Assembly (NCBI GenBank): GCA_900696685.1
Contig: CAADHA010000056.1
Location: forward strand, 1 to 64,000
Direction of reading: 5' to 3'
DNA length: 64,000 bases
Source of the DNA: an uncultured Planctomycetota bacterium
Lineage (GTDB): Bacteria > Planctomycetota > Phycisphaerae > Phycisphaerales > UBA5793
Under the pieces are notes generated by a model. That model worked only from the letters and a program-made list of their open reading frames with translations. It did not search any database and was not told where the DNA came from. This document shows, piece after piece, positions 8,165-18,900 of this stretch (positions are counted from its first letter, which is position 1; each line of letters opens with the position of its first letter). A program made the position numbers and the translations under genes.

Positions 8165-10825
8165 ATGAACGGGTGGCCGCTTGACGGCGGTTACCCGCAT
8201 TTGCAGGACTCGTCGAATGAAAAGAGTGGGGCCGCGCGACCGGAATCCTTCACCGGCCGCAAGCGCAGCCGCCGCACGAGCCGCCTCGTGCGGTTCGCCG
8301 ACGTGCTGTCCCGCGCGTGCATTACCGTGGGGGGAGTGGCGACGATCGTGGCGGTCTCCACGGTTGCGGTGTTCCTGATCTGGGTCGCGGCGCCGCTCTT
8401 CCTGCCGGCGCGCGTCGAAGGCGTCGATCCGGTTGAAGCGCGCGTCGCCGAGAATCCACCTGAGCAGTTTGCAGTTGACGAATACCAGGCGATCGGCTGG
8501 AGCATCTTCGACGACGGCCGGCTAATCGCGTTCAACCCCGCCACCGGCGCCGCCATCGCGCCTGTCGCCGAACTCAATGACCCGCACCTCACAGCGTGGT
8601 CGATTTCGCAAGTAGACGGAACGGCTTCATTCGGATTCGCCGATGGATCCGTGAGGCTCGGACGCATCGCGTTCAGAGGCGTGTTCATTGATGAGTCGGC
8701 GCTGCCTGAGGCGGTCCAGTCGCTCCATCGAGGCGTCGCGGCCGAGCACGATCATGAAGGAAGGCGCGGCGTCATTTCGCGCACCTCTGAATCGCAGTTC
8801 CGGTTCCAATGGGTGGAACTGGAACTGGGCGACCCGATCGCGGTGGGCAAGTCGCCCATCGCGCTCATCGACCATGCCTTCAGCCACACGTCCAGGACTT
8901 TCTGCGCCCTCACGGAGACCGGCGAACTCAAGATAGAGCAGGTCACGGAGCGGCGCAACATTCTCACGCGCGAAGTGACGCAGGTGGTCAACGAAGGTGT
9001 CCTTCCCTATGTGCCGCGCGCCGCCGGGCCCCCGACCCGCCTGCTCATGTCGGGCCTGGGCGACACAGTCTATCTTGTCTGGAGCGATGGCCTGGCCCGC
9101 CGATTCGACACGCGAATGCTCAAGCAGGCGCAAGTCGTCGAGGAGATCGACCTCGTTCCCGAACCCGGCGCAGAGTTGACGACCGTGGCCTTCCTCATCG
9201 GCAAGACATCGCTGCTAGTAGGCGACTCGCAGGGACAGGTCGGGGCGTGGTTCAGGATCAAGCCCGAGAACGCGCAGACCTCGGATGGCGCGCTGCTCGT
9301 GCGTGCGCATGTGCTGAGAGGTCCGCCGTCCGCGGTGACGGCGCTGTCGGTCTCGGCGCGCTCGCGCCTCGTGCTGGTCGGCCACGCCGACGGGACGGCG
9401 CGCGTCCACCAGGTCACAAGTCACAAACTCCTGGCAGACGTGGATGCGGGAAGCGGGCCGATCGCGCTGGCCAGCCTGGCGCCGAAGGACGACGGACTGT
9501 TCCTGCTCAGCGGCGGGCGGCTGCACCGATGGTCGATGGACACCCGCCACCCCGAGGCGACCTTGGCCGCGCTCTTTGCGCCGGTGTGGTACGAGGGATA
9601 TGTGAAGCCCGCGCATGTCTGGCAGTCTTCGAGCGGAACCGACGACTTCGAGGAAAAGTTCGGCCTGTATCCGCTGATCTTCGGCACGATCAAGGCCACG
9701 GTTTATTCGCTGCTCTTCGGTGTGCCGCTCGCGCTGCTTGCGGCGATCTACACGAGCGAGTTCCTCCATCCGCGTGCCAAGGCGGCGATCAAGCCGGCCA
9801 TCGAGATGATGGCAAGTCTTCCCAGTGTCGTACTCGGCTTTCTCGCGGCGCTGGTGATCGCGCCGTTCGTGGAAAACGTGGTGCCGGCTGTTCTGGTGCT
9901 CTTTGTCGCGTTGCCGGTCACGTTTCTCGTCGGCGCCTATGCCTGGCAGATGCTCCCGCAGCCGGTCATGCTTCGGCTCAACCGCTGGCGGTTCGCGTTC
10001 ATCCTCGGCCTGACGCCCATCGGCGTGCTCTCCGCCTGGCTGCTCGGACCGCTGGCGGAGCATCTCCTCTTCGCCGGCGACATCAAGATCTGGCTTGACG
10101 GACAGATCGGATCCGGGCTGGGAGCCTGGATGATCCTCTTCCTGCCCCTCTCTGCCGTGTTCGCGGGGCTCCTCATGTCGCGATTCGTCAATCCGCGGCT
10201 CAGGCCTCGAGCGCGATCGTGGACCCGGCGTCAGACTGCGACCGTTGACCTGATCAAGTTCATTGCCTCCGGAGTGTGCACGCTGACTGTTGCATTGCTC
10301 ATCTCCTTTCTGCTGACCGCTCTGGGCGCCGATCCGCGCGGCTCATTCGTGGACACCTACATCCAGCGCAACGCACTCGTCGTTGGCTTCATCATGGGCT
10401 TCGCGATCATTCCAATCATCTACACGATCGGTGAGGATGCGCTCTCGACGGTGCCCGAGCACCTGAGGGCGGCGTCGCTCGGCGCCGGCGCGACGCGCTG
10501 GCAGACGGCCGTGCGCATCATCCTGCCGACGGCAATGAGCGGCCTGTTCAGCGCGGTGATGATCGGCCTGGGCCGGGCCGTGGGAGAGACGATGATCGTT
10601 CTCATGGCCGCAGGCAACACGCCGGTCATGGAGTGGAACATGTTCAACGGGTTCCGCACGCTCTCGGCCAACATCGCCGTCGAACTGCCCGAGGCGGTGC
10701 GCAACAGCACGCATTACCGCACGCTGTTCCTTGCGGCCCTCGTGCTCTTTGCCTTGACGTTCCTGCTCAACACCGTGGCGGAAATAGTGCGCCTGCGATT
10801 CCGCCGGAGGGCCTACCAGCTGTGA
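8165..10825 (+). CDS. pstC: Phosphate ABC transporter permease PstC, large form with extracytoplasmic propeller-like domain
   Basis: Inner-membrane channel subunit. After a basic N-terminus and one membrane helix (TVGGVATIVAVSTVAVFLIW, near residue 60), about 400 residues form a soluble domain with WD40/PQQ-like strands such as FGFADGSVRLGR, TVYLVWSDGLARRFD and VLVGHADGTARVHQ. The permease domain follows, with the coupling loop EDALSTVPEHLRAASLGAGA and GLGRAVGETM. 886 residues, against roughly 300 for E. coli PstC. Large PstC proteins of this design occur in other bacteria. ATG 8165 is a choice without a strong ribosome site; the frame is open back to 8096, inside pstS. Stop TGA overlaps the pstA start. 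Confidence 0.9.
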   Translation: MNGWPLDGGYPHLQDSSNEKSGAARPESFTGRKRSRRTSRLVRFADVLSRACITVGGVATIVAVSTVAVFLIWVAAPLFLPARVEGVDPVEARVAENPPEQFAVDEYQAIGWSIFDDGRLIAFNPATGAAIAPVAELNDPHLTAWSISQVDGTASFGFADGSVRLGRIAFRGVFIDESALPEAVQSLHRGVAAEHDHEGRRGVISRTSESQFRFQWVELELGDPIAVGKSPIALIDHAFSHTSRTFCALTETGELKIEQVTERRNILTREVTQVVNEGVLPYVPRAAGPPTRLLMSGLGDTVYLVWSDGLARRFDTRMLKQAQVVEEIDLVPEPGAELTTVAFLIGKTSLLVGDSQGQVGAWFRIKPENAQTSDGALLVRAHVLRGPPSAVTALSVSARSRLVLVGHADGTARVHQVTSHKLLADVDAGSGPIALASLAPKDDGLFLLSGGRLHRWSMDTRHPEATLAALFAPVWYEGYVKPAHVWQSSSGTDDFEEKFGLYPLIFGTIKATVYSLLFGVPLALLAAIYTSEFLHPRAKAAIKPAIEMMASLPSVVLGFLAALVIAPFVENVVPAVLVLFVALPVTFLVGAYAWQMLPQPVMLRLNRWRFAFILGLTPIGVLSAWLLGPLAEHLLFAGDIKIWLDGQIGSGLGAWMILFLPLSAVFAGLLMSRFVNPRLRPRARSWTRRQTATVDLIKFIASGVCTLTVALLISFLLTALGADPRGSFVDTYIQRNALVVGFIMGFAIIPIIYTIGEDALSTVPEHLRAASLGAGATRWQTAVRIILPTAMSGLFSAVMIGLGRAVGETMIVLMAAGNTPVMEWNMFNGFRTLSANIAVELPEAVRNSTHYRTLFLAALVLFALTFLLNTVAEIVRLRFRRRAYQL

Positions 10826-12624
10826 CGCATGCGATCCGACCAGCCGCAGGTCCGTCACGCCAGGCCGCTTCGGGCGGCCGGACGCCTCATGCGCCGGTCA
10901 AGCGCGGAGTGCGCCGGCGCGAACGATCCAGGACTTCGCTGCTGGCGCATGGCGAGCCGATGGTCTGGCTCACGGGCGGCGCGCTGGCGGTCGCCCTGCT
11001 CATGATCACCGGACTGCTGCTGCTGGTCCTGGTGCAGGGGGCGGGAACATTCTGGCCCCGGCCCGTCGAGCGCTTCACCCTGCACAGCGGCGCGGTCCAC
11101 ATGGGCGAGGTCACTCGCGTCGAGTCGTTCGAGCCGGACGAGTCGCTGTTCAGTCAACTCGAAGGCCCGGCGCGCGCCCGGGCCGAAGCGATGCTGGCCG
11201 AGGGCGGCGGACTCATCGAGCGCCGACTGGTGCGCATCGGGAACTACGAACTGACGGGCGAGCACTTCGCGTGGGTCTCCGATTATGAAGTGGCGCAGCG
11301 CGAGGAGCCGGCATGGGCGTTGATCATCGAGCGACTCGAATGGGGGCGATTCTATGGTGAACCGAAGGCCTTCCTGATCGACGGCGAAGTCGCGGCCGAC
11401 TCGCCCGAAGCCGTCTGGGCGCTCTTCAACGAGCATCACCGCCCGTCGCGGCAGCGCTGGCGCGAGCGAAGGCATCTCGAAGTACATGAAATCGGGCGCG
11501 TGAACGCGCGTCAGGAGGCGGCGCGCATCGCCCTGCGCCAGGCGGAGATTGATCACGGCGTCGAATCGCCCCAGGCCGCCGCCGCGGCCGCGCGATTCGA
11601 AGTTGTGCAGCATGAGGTCGAAGGCGAATTCTCTCGAATCCGCGATGCGATCAGGGCGCTCAACGAAGAAAACGCCCGATTCAAGATCGTGCTGAGCACC
11701 GCACAGGGGCAGGAGAAGCACCTCGAGGCGGCCGAGATCGTCCGGGCCTTTCCGGCGAATCAACTTGACGTCACATCGAAGGCGGGCGTGTACGCATCGC
11801 GCTGGAAGGAGTTCCTCACCGCCGACCCGCGCGAGGCCAACAGCGAGGGAGGCGTCTTTCCGGCGATCTTCGGCACGGTGCTCATGACGATCATCATGTC
11901 GCTGCTGGTCGTGCCCTTCGGAGTGCTCGCGGCCCTGTACCTGCGCGAGTATGCGAAGGGAGGCGTGGTCGTTTCAGCCGTGCGCATCGCGGTCAACAAT
12001 CTCGCCGGCGTGCCGAGCATTGTCTTCGGCGTCTTCGGCCTGGGGTTCTTCTGCTACTTGATGGGCGGAACCATCGACCAGGTCTTCTTCCAGGCCAAAT
12101 CGGCGAGCGGGCCGACCTTCGGCACCGGTGGCCTGTTCTGGGCCTCGCTCACCCTGGCGCTGCTCACGCTGCCCGTGGTGATCGTGGCGACGGAAGAGGC
12201 GCTGGCAGCGGTCCCCAACTCGATGCGTGAGGGGTCGTACGCCTGCGGCGCAAGCAAGTGGCAGACGATCAAGCGGATCGTCCTGCCGCGCGCGATGCCG
12301 GGGATCATGACGGGGATGATCCTTGCGATGGCGCGCGGGGCGGGCGAGGTGGCGCCGCTCATGCTGGTCGGGGCGGTGAAACTGGCCCCCGAACTGCCCG
12401 GTGAGATCAACTCGATCGCCCCCTTCTTTCACATCGAACGCAGTTTCATGCACCTGGGCTTTCACATCTATGATCTGGGGTTCCAGAGTCAGAACAGTGA
12501 AGCCGCCAAGCCCATGGTCTTCACCACGACGCTCCTGCTCATTGCCATCATTGCCATCCTGAATCTGGCGGCGATCTGGCTGCGCATGAGGCTGCGGCGG
12601 AAGTTCGTCGCCAATCAGTTCTGA
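10822..12624 (+). CDS. pstA: Phosphate ABC transporter permease PstA, large form
   Basis: Second Pst channel subunit. GTG 10822 overlaps the pstC stop in a GTGA junction, so translation is probably coupled. A basic N-terminus precedes a membrane helix ([20 protein letters not shown]). About 280 extracytoplasmic residues follow, including a long helical, coiled-coil-like stretch ([15 protein letters not shown] to [15 protein letters not shown]). The permease domain then has the coupling motif [20 protein letters not shown] and [15 protein letters not shown]. 600 residues, against about 300 in the classical family. Both permeases carry soluble insertions, so they may contact each other outside the membrane (inference). 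Confidence 0.92.
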   Translation: MTHAIRPAAGPSRQAASGGRTPHAPVKRGVRRRERSRTSLLAHGEPMVWLTGGALAVALLMITGLLLLVLVQGAGTFWPRPVERFTLHSGAVHMGEVTRVESFEPDESLFSQLEGPARARAEAMLAEGGGLIERRLVRIGNYELTGEHFAWVSDYEVAQREEPAWALIIERLEWGRFYGEPKAFLIDGEVAADSPEAVWALFNEHHRPSRQRWRERRHLEVHEIGRVNARQEAARIALRQAEIDHGVESPQAAAAAARFEVVQHEVEGEFSRIRDAIRALNEENARFKIVLSTAQGQEKHLEAAEIVRAFPANQLDVTSKAGVYASRWKEFLTADPREANSEGGVFPAIFGTVLMTIIMSLLVVPFGVLAALYLREYAKGGVVVSAVRIAVNNLAGVPSIVFGVFGLGFFCYLMGGTIDQVFFQAKSASGPTFGTGGLFWASLTLALLTLPVVIVATEEALAAVPNSMREGSYACGASKWQTIKRIVLPRAMPGIMTGMILAMARGAGEVAPLMLVGAVKLAPELPGEINSIAPFFHIERSFMHLGFHIYDLGFQSQNSEAAKPMVFTTTLLLIAIIAILNLAAIWLRMRLRRKFVANQF

Positions 12625-12641
12625 CCATGGGAGAGACAGGA

Positions 12642-13547
12642 ATGACCGCCTTGGAAGCAGCCGGACCAAGACCTGTGGCCATGCGACCCGCGCGTGGTGC
12701 TGCCGCCCCCGACGAGCCCCACCGCGACCGCCTCAAGGCGATTGCGGCAGGCGAGGACGTGGCGCCCGTCGTCCATGAAGACTTGGCCGGCGAAGAAGCC
12801 GTCCTCGAGATCGACCGGTTCAATCTCTGGTATGGCAGCAAGCAGGCCCTCTTTGACATCAACATGCCCATCTCGCGCGGCAAAGTAACGGCCCTCATCG
12901 GGCCTTCCGGCTGCGGCAAGTCCACCCTCCTGCGATCTGTCAACCGCCTCAACGACCTGCTTGACATCGTCCGCGTCGGCGGCGACATGCGCCTGCTGGG
13001 CGATTCGATCTACGGACCCGGCGTCGACGTGATCGAGTTGCGCAAGCGCATGGGCATGGTCTTCCAGAAGTCCAATCCCTTCCCCATGAGCATCTACGAG
13101 AACGTCGTCTACTCGTTGCGCATCGACGGTGAACGTGACCGGCGGGTGCTCGACGAGGTCTGCGAGCGCAGCCTGCACGGGGCGGCCTTGTGGGAAGAGG
13201 TCAAAGACCGCCTGCATGAGTCGGCCCTTGGCCTGTCGGGCGGGCAGCAGCAGCGCCTGTGCATCGCGCGAGCGATCGCCGCGGAGCCCGAGGTCCTGCT
13301 GATGGATGAGCCCTGCTCGGCCCTCGATCCGATCGCCACGGGCAAGGTGGAGGACCTGATCCACGAACTCAAGGGCGAGTACACGGTCCTCATCGTGACG
13401 CACAACATGCAGCAGGCCGGGCGGGTAAGCGATTACACGGCCTTCATGTACCTCGGACACGTGATCGAGTACGGTCCGACGATCGACATTTTCACCAATC
13501 CGCGCGTGCCGGAGACGGCGGACTACATCACGGGGCGGTTCGGGTAA
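12642..13547 (+). CDS. pstB: Phosphate ABC transporter ATP-binding protein
   Basis: ATPase that powers phosphate import. Walker [10 protein letters not shown], signature [14 protein letters not shown], Walker B VLLMDEP, and the PstB-typical [11 protein letters not shown] and [11 protein letters not shown] are all present. About 60 residues precede the ABC domain, an N-terminal extension without recognised function. ATG 12642 was chosen because GGAG at 12630-12633 lies 8 bases upstream; an in-frame ATG at 12627 would place that ribosome site inside the gene. Fourth gene of the operon, 17 bases after pstA. 301 residues. Confidence 0.95.
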   Translation: MTALEAAGPRPVAMRPARGAAAPDEPHRDRLKAIAAGEDVAPVVHEDLAGEEAVLEIDRFNLWYGSKQALFDINMPISRGKVTALIGPSGCGKSTLLRSVNRLNDLLDIVRVGGDMRLLGDSIYGPGVDVIELRKRMGMVFQKSNPFPMSIYENVVYSLRIDGERDRRVLDEVCERSLHGAALWEEVKDRLHESALGLSGGQQQRLCIARAIAAEPEVLLMDEPCSALDPIATGKVEDLIHELKGEYTVLIVTHNMQQAGRVSDYTAFMYLGHVIEYGPTIDIFTNPRVPETADYITGRFG

Positions 13548-13612
13548 GCGGGCGCGGAGAGTTCACCCCACGATTCGCAGAGCCTCATCGTGGGCGTGCT
13601 GGAAGGTCAGCC

Positions 13613-14302
13613 ATGTCACAGCATTTCGTTTTCGAGATCGATCGCCTCAAGAAGCGCCTGCTGGCGCTGGGAGCGCTGGTTGAAGAGAGCGTGCACCGGG
13701 CGGTCCTGTCGGTGCAGAACCGCGACGGTCGGCTCGCCACTCAGGTGATCAAGTCTGACGCCGAGATTGACCGGGCCGAGGTTGAACTCGAGGAGGAGTG
13801 CCTCAAGGTGCTGGCTCTGCACCAGCCGGTGGCGCAGGACCTTCGATTTGTCGTGGCGGTGCTGAAGATCAACAACGATCTCGAGCGAATCGGCGATCTC
13901 GCCACGAACATCGCCAGCCGCGCGTTCTATCTCTCAAGCCAGGCGCCCACGAAGATGCCCTTCGACTTCTTCGCCATGTCGGAGAAGGTCAAGTGGATGC
14001 TCAAGGCGACGCTTGACGCCCTGATCAAGGAAGACACGGCGCTTGCATACGAGGTGCTTGCCGCTGACGACGACGTGGACGCGATCAACCGGGAGATGTA
14101 CACGCGCGTCGAGAACGGCATCCGACAGAGTCCGGACGAACTCGAGCGGCTTATTCACATGCTCGGCGTTTCACGGGCGCTGGAACGCATCGCCGACCAC
14201 ACGACCAACGTCGCCGAGGACATCATCTACATGTACGAGGGGCAGATCGTCCGCCACCAGACCGTACAGGCGAGCCCCGCCGCTCCGCGCGCCGATCGAT
14301 GA
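13613..14302 (+). CDS. phoU: Phosphate-specific transport regulator PhoU
   Basis: PhoU links Pst transporter state to the PhoR/PhoB system and restrains phosphate uptake. The 229-residue protein has the two three-helix bundles of the family, each with its metal-binding core: NNDLERIGDLATNIA in the first repeat and SRALERIADHTTNVAED in the second. It ends the operon, 65 bases after pstB. No phoB or phoR is in the window, so the regulators must lie elsewhere. The stop is 6 bases from the end of the convergent lipoprotein gene, with no room for a separate terminator. Confidence 0.95.
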   Translation: MSQHFVFEIDRLKKRLLALGALVEESVHRAVLSVQNRDGRLATQVIKSDAEIDRAEVELEEECLKVLALHQPVAQDLRFVVAVLKINNDLERIGDLATNIASRAFYLSSQAPTKMPFDFFAMSEKVKWMLKATLDALIKEDTALAYEVLAADDDVDAINREMYTRVENGIRQSPDELERLIHMLGVSRALERIADHTTNVAEDIIYMYEGQIVRHQTVQASPAAPRADR

Positions 14303-14308
14303 GAAGGC

Positions 14309-15334
14309 TCAGTCCGCCACGCGCGACGTGACCATCAGCTCCACCGTCCGGTCATAGAGCATCTTGCCGGGGAAGGTCCAGATGACGGCGTCGCCGACCC
14401 GCCGGTCGCCGTTGTGCGAGATGATCGTGCCGGGCATCTGCACGGCGATCTCAAAGCGATCGTCGCCGAGGTCTTCGGTGATCTCGAACGCCTTCTTGTG
14501 AAAATCGAAGCGCCGGCGGAACGCTCCAGTATCGGTGACAAATGCACTGGAGTGAAGTGCGGAGACGATCGCATCCGTGGTTACGGCGTCGAACTCGGCC
14601 GTCACCGCCTCGAAGACCTTGGAGTTGTCGTCCTTTCCCGCCTGGCTGAGGATCGCGGCGAGGCGGTCGTAATCGGCACTGCGTCGGATGTTGTCGAGGG
14701 CATCGTGAACCGCCAGCCAGGCATCCTGCGGCACGTTTGGATTGGTCTCAAGGAACGCCTGACGCGCAAAGGTCTCGACCTTGGCGATGGCGAAACTGAT
14801 GAGGACTTCGGAAACGCCCTTGAATTCGACCAGGCCCATCTCCTCGCCCTGCTCGCGGTTCGCGGCGAACTTGCTCGCCTGCTCGCCGGCGAGGTCCTGG
14901 AGGAGACCGATCTGCGCGTAGGCGCGGGGCTGATAGGTGCGCGTGAAGTGGTAGTACCATCCGTCTTCGCGCCTTTCGATGCGCAGTTGCGTCGGGAACT
15001 GGAGGTAGGCCTCTTCGAGGGCATCGCCGCGCTGTGCGAAGTTGGAGGGCAGATCGATGCCGGCGGGGATTCGGCGGCGCGCCTCGAATCGCTGCACCTG
15101 CTTGCCCTCAGGCGTCTGGCGCGTACGTCGCTGCACATCCCACATTCCGCCCGCGAGAGGCAGCCGGTCTCCCTCCTCGATGTCGCGGATGTCCTCGCCT
15201 TCGACGAGCAGGTTTATCTCAACGGCCCCGTCGGCGGAGATGATGATCCGCTCCTTGCGTTCGAGGCAGCCGAGCAGACTCGCTCCGACAACCGACGCGG
15301 CCAGCAGGCCAAGCGCACTCCTGAGTCGGCACAT
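14309..15334 (-). CDS. Lipoprotein of unknown function
   Basis: The N-terminus is a lipoprotein signal (LGLLAASVVGASLLGC, lipobox LLGC), so the mature protein should be anchored in the envelope. The mature part, about 320 residues, begins with beta strands (ERIIISADGAVEINLLVEG) followed by helical segments. I do not recognise the family. It converges on phoU and diverges from the carbonic-anhydrase-like gene at 15452; neither position suggests a role. The ATG at 15334 places the signal peptide directly at the start. 341 residues. Confidence 0.75.
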   Translation of the reverse strand: MCRLRSALGLLAASVVGASLLGCLERKERIIISADGAVEINLLVEGEDIRDIEEGDRLPLAGGMWDVQRRTRQTPEGKQVQRFEARRRIPAGIDLPSNFAQRGDALEEAYLQFPTQLRIERREDGWYYHFTRTYQPRAYAQIGLLQDLAGEQASKFAANREQGEEMGLVEFKGVSEVLISFAIAKVETFARQAFLETNPNVPQDAWLAVHDALDNIRRSADYDRLAAILSQAGKDDNSKVFEAVTAEFDAVTTDAIVSALHSSAFVTDTGAFRRRFDFHKKAFEITEDLGDDRFEIAVQMPGTIISHNGDRRVGDAVIWTFPGKMLYDRTVELMVTSRVAD

Positions 15335-15451
15335 GTGAACTCCAATCTCGAACTGGGGCCGGGTCGAGAATAGCGATGCCGGACAATCATAGAGGCAAGC
15401 CGCATGCGGCGTCGGCCGACGCTATAGTGGCCCCGCCGTCGCGGCGCCACC

Positions 15452-15910
15452 ATGCCTGATCTGCCCTACGAAAGCCGTGTTCCCTATGAGCAGTCGCGTA
15501 TCCACGCGGCGGCGATCTACTGCTCGGACGGGCGCGTGGGCGAACACTTTGACGACTTTCTTCAGAACGGCCTCGGCCTGCCGCGCTACGACCGCGTCGC
15601 CCTGCCCGGCGGGCCGGCGTGCCTCGCAGGCCATCCCCAGACGACGCTCGAACAGCGCAGTGTCGTCGATGAACTCCAATTCCTCGTGGATGTGCACCGC
15701 CTCAGGCGCGTGATCCTCATTGCGCACCAGGGATGCGCCTTCTACGCCACGCGCCTGCAACTCCAGGATCGGCGGCTGGAACTGGTGCAGAAGGCGGACC
15801 TCGTCCGGGCCACGGCCGCCGTTCAGGCCGTTACGAAGATTGACCGCATCGAAGCGTGGTTCGCCCGCCTGGTCGACAACTGCGTGCGCTTCGAGGCGGT
15901 CGAGGTGTGA
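15452..15910 (+). CDS. Small beta-carbonic-anhydrase-like protein
   Basis: The 152-residue protein has CSDGR at residues 24-28 and HQGC at 92-95. These match the zinc ligands of beta-carbonic anhydrases (Cys-x-Asp-x-Arg, then His-x2-Cys) at about the family's spacing. It is shorter than typical enzymes of around 200 residues, and the region after HQGC lacks the usual glycine-rich GGV stretch. It may be a compact anhydrase or a relative with another role. ATG 15452 is the first start in the frame and directly precedes the conserved part. The gene is 9 bases from the convergent kinase gene. Fold assignment is fairly secure, activity is not. Confidence 0.6.
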   Translation: MPDLPYESRVPYEQSRIHAAAIYCSDGRVGEHFDDFLQNGLGLPRYDRVALPGGPACLAGHPQTTLEQRSVVDELQFLVDVHRLRRVILIAHQGCAFYATRLQLQDRRLELVQKADLVRATAAVQAVTKIDRIEAWFARLVDNCVRFEAVEV

Positions 15911-15919
15911 CTTGCCCCA

Positions 15920-18900
15920 TCATCCGCCGGTCTGGACCCTCTCCCGCCACGACCGGGCATCCTGTGGCCTGTTGAGTTGCTCGTAGCACTGGACCAGTTC
16001 CATGAAGACCTGGCGAGTCAGGTCGTCACCGACGCCGAGGGTGCGCTCCAGCCCTTCCGACGCGAGACGGAGTTCGACCTCGGCCTCGGCGAGGAGATCG
16101 AGTTCGCGCAGGCAGCGTCCGTATCGCCCGTGGAGGAACCAGCGTCGCCAGTCATCGGCCGCGAGCGAGCGATCGGCGCCGCCCGCGGCTGCGGCGAGCA
16201 GCGGCCGGGCCTCGGCGAGGCGATGTTGCGCACGGTAATGGGCCGCGAGGTTGTTTCGCGCAAAGAGCGTCTCGGGATGGTCCGGGCCATGGTGCGTCTC
16301 CAGCGTTTCGACGGCCTGGCGGTACTCCTGCTCCGCCTCCGTTGGGCGCTCCATGTCCTCTAGGAGTCCTGCGAGGTCCAGGCGCACACGCACGGTCTCG
16401 ATCGCACCCGGGCCGTACAGGGCCGTGCGATCGGCGATGAGGCGCCGGTACTCCGCTTCTCGCGCGTCGTTCTGCCCGGTCAACTCCAGCATGCGAATGC
16501 GGGTCAGCAGGGCGAACTGGACGGCGGGATGGTCGCGTCCGAGGCGATCCGCGGCGTCGACCGCCAGGCCGTTGAGCAGAGCGATGCAGTTTGCGTCCTG
16601 CTGCTCCAGCCAGGCAACGGCAAGATTGGTTGCGAAGTAAACAGCATCGGGATGAAACTCGCCGAGCACGGCCCGCGCGCGATCCAGCAGCGGCGCCAGC
16701 AGCGCCGAGGCGTCCGCGAAGCGGCGCTGCTCGATGAGCCACTTGCCGAGGTTGTTGGCGGCCCCGATGGTGATGTAACTCTCCTCCCCCCACTGCGCCT
16801 GCGCCTGCTCGTAGGCTTCCAGAAGCAGGGCGTGGGATTCGGTGACCGCGCCCGATGCGGTCAGGGCGTGCGCGTAGTTTGACGTGACCGCCACTGCCTC
16901 GCGGCCGAAACCGCCTTCGCGCGCGCGGTGGGCGGCGATGATCGCGCGAAAGAGTCTGAAGGCGTCGTCGTAGCGCCCCTGCCGCGTGCGCAGTCCGGCG
17001 ACGTCGTTGCCGAATTCGAGCGTGTGCTGGTCGTCGGCTCCGTAGATTGCCTGCTGCTTCTCAAACGCGCCGGTGAGGAGCGAGTCGGCCGCTTCAAGGT
17101 TGTTCTGGTCGAGTCGCAGCAGGCCGAGGGCGTTCATGGCCAGAAGGGTCGAGCGGGCCTCGGGGCCGTCGATGCGGGTGAGATCCTCCAGCGCCGCCTC
17201 GAGCAGAGGCTCGGCCGCGGCAGGCAGGCCCGTGTGCAGGTAGAGGCTGCCGAAAGTGTACTTGAGCGCCGCGGCGATACCCGGTTCGCGGCCGACCGCG
17301 GTGTTGAGCTCGGCCACGGCGGGATCGAGGACGCTCACGATGCGGGCGTGGCGGCCCAGTTCGTTGACGCGCGCCTCCTTGAACATCCCCTGGAGGTAGC
17401 GGACGATTCGCCGGCTCTTCTCCGCCTCCATCTCCGCGGTGCGGCGCAGGTCGCGCTCGCGCACCAGGCCGACGCCGACGACGGTCAGCAGGCCCGTCAT
17501 CACGATCAACGCCGCGAGGCTCAGGCGCATCAGGCGCTGCCGCCGCTGCGCCTTCTCGCGCTGCTCGATTTCCGCCAGGCGCTGCCGCCGGCGGCGCGGC
17601 AACTGTTCGAGGCGTTCGGCCAGTTCATCGGCTGTGCGCAGTCGGCGCGAAGGATCGCCCTCGACACACTTCGAGATGTCCTCACGGAGCAGCGCATCGT
17701 CGATGTCCCGCTCCCAGCCGACGGCCAGCGGGCGCTCGAGATCGCCGACCAACAGCTGGTAGAGGAGCACGCCCAGCGCGTAGATGTCGCCCTGCACCGT
17801 AAACGCCTTGCCGATGAGCATCTCGGGCGGAGCGTAGAGGCGCGTGCCGGTGCGGCTGGACTCGTTCTCGGAGAGAAGGCCGGTGAAGCCGGTCATCGTG
17901 ATCTGCCGCGCATCGAGCGCGCTTCGATCAGCGAGGATGCCGATTCCGAAGTCCGAGAGGCGCGGGCGAGGCTCGCCTCCGGCGACCTGATGAATGAGAA
18001 TGTTGGAAGGCTTGATGTCCTTGTGCAGGACACCGACGGAGTGGGCGGCGGCAACGGCCCGGGCGGTCCGCGCGACCAGGTCGAGGCGGGTCGAGAGGGC
18101 CACCTGCGCCAGACCCCCCTGCTGCCTGACCCAGTTGTTCAGATCGCCCGCCTCGGTGAACTCGACCTCCAGAAAGTACGGCGCCTCGTTCAGCTGCACT
18201 TCGTAAAGGCGCGCGATGTCGTCCCGATCGCCGAGAACCTCGCGCAGCAGGCGGAAGAGCGTCAGTTCGCGCTTGAGTGATCGGAGGCGGTCCTGGTCGA
18301 AGCAGAACTTGAAGGCGCGGTGGACGCGAGTCCGCTCGTGCGTGCCGAGCCACACTTCGCCGAAGCCGCCCTCGCCGATGCGCCTCTCCAGCCGCCACCC
18401 GGCGCGGGTGGGAACTTCGAGACCGATCGCAGGGCGCCAGCCGAGAGTCTCATCCTGCCCCGGCGCAAGCGCGCGATGCGCCTTCTCGGAATCCTGGGGG
18501 GCGCGAAGCGGCGACTCTCCCTCTGCGCCAACTTCGAAGACTTCCAGCGGCTCATCGTTGCCCTTGAACAGGTAAGGGCCATGCGCCATCCAGCGCATCG
18601 TGAGCGTGCGCCCGTCGGGGGTGGTCGGATGCCTGCGCACATACTGCCGGGCGCTGTCGAAGAGGGCGCGGGTGAGGAGAATCTGGCCGCCTTCAGCGAG
18701 GCCCATGATGCGTGCCGCCAGATCGATGGCAAGCCCTGAGAGTTTGGCCCTGCCTGCCGGGTCGGCCTCCAGTTCGGAAACCTCGCCGAGGTGCAGGCCG
18801 ATGCGAACGCTGATGGGCGCCTTGGCAGGCCAAGGCTCGCGTCTCAAGGCATCCTGGAAGAGGAGTGCGAAATTGACCGCGCTGCTGACAGTGTTAAAGC

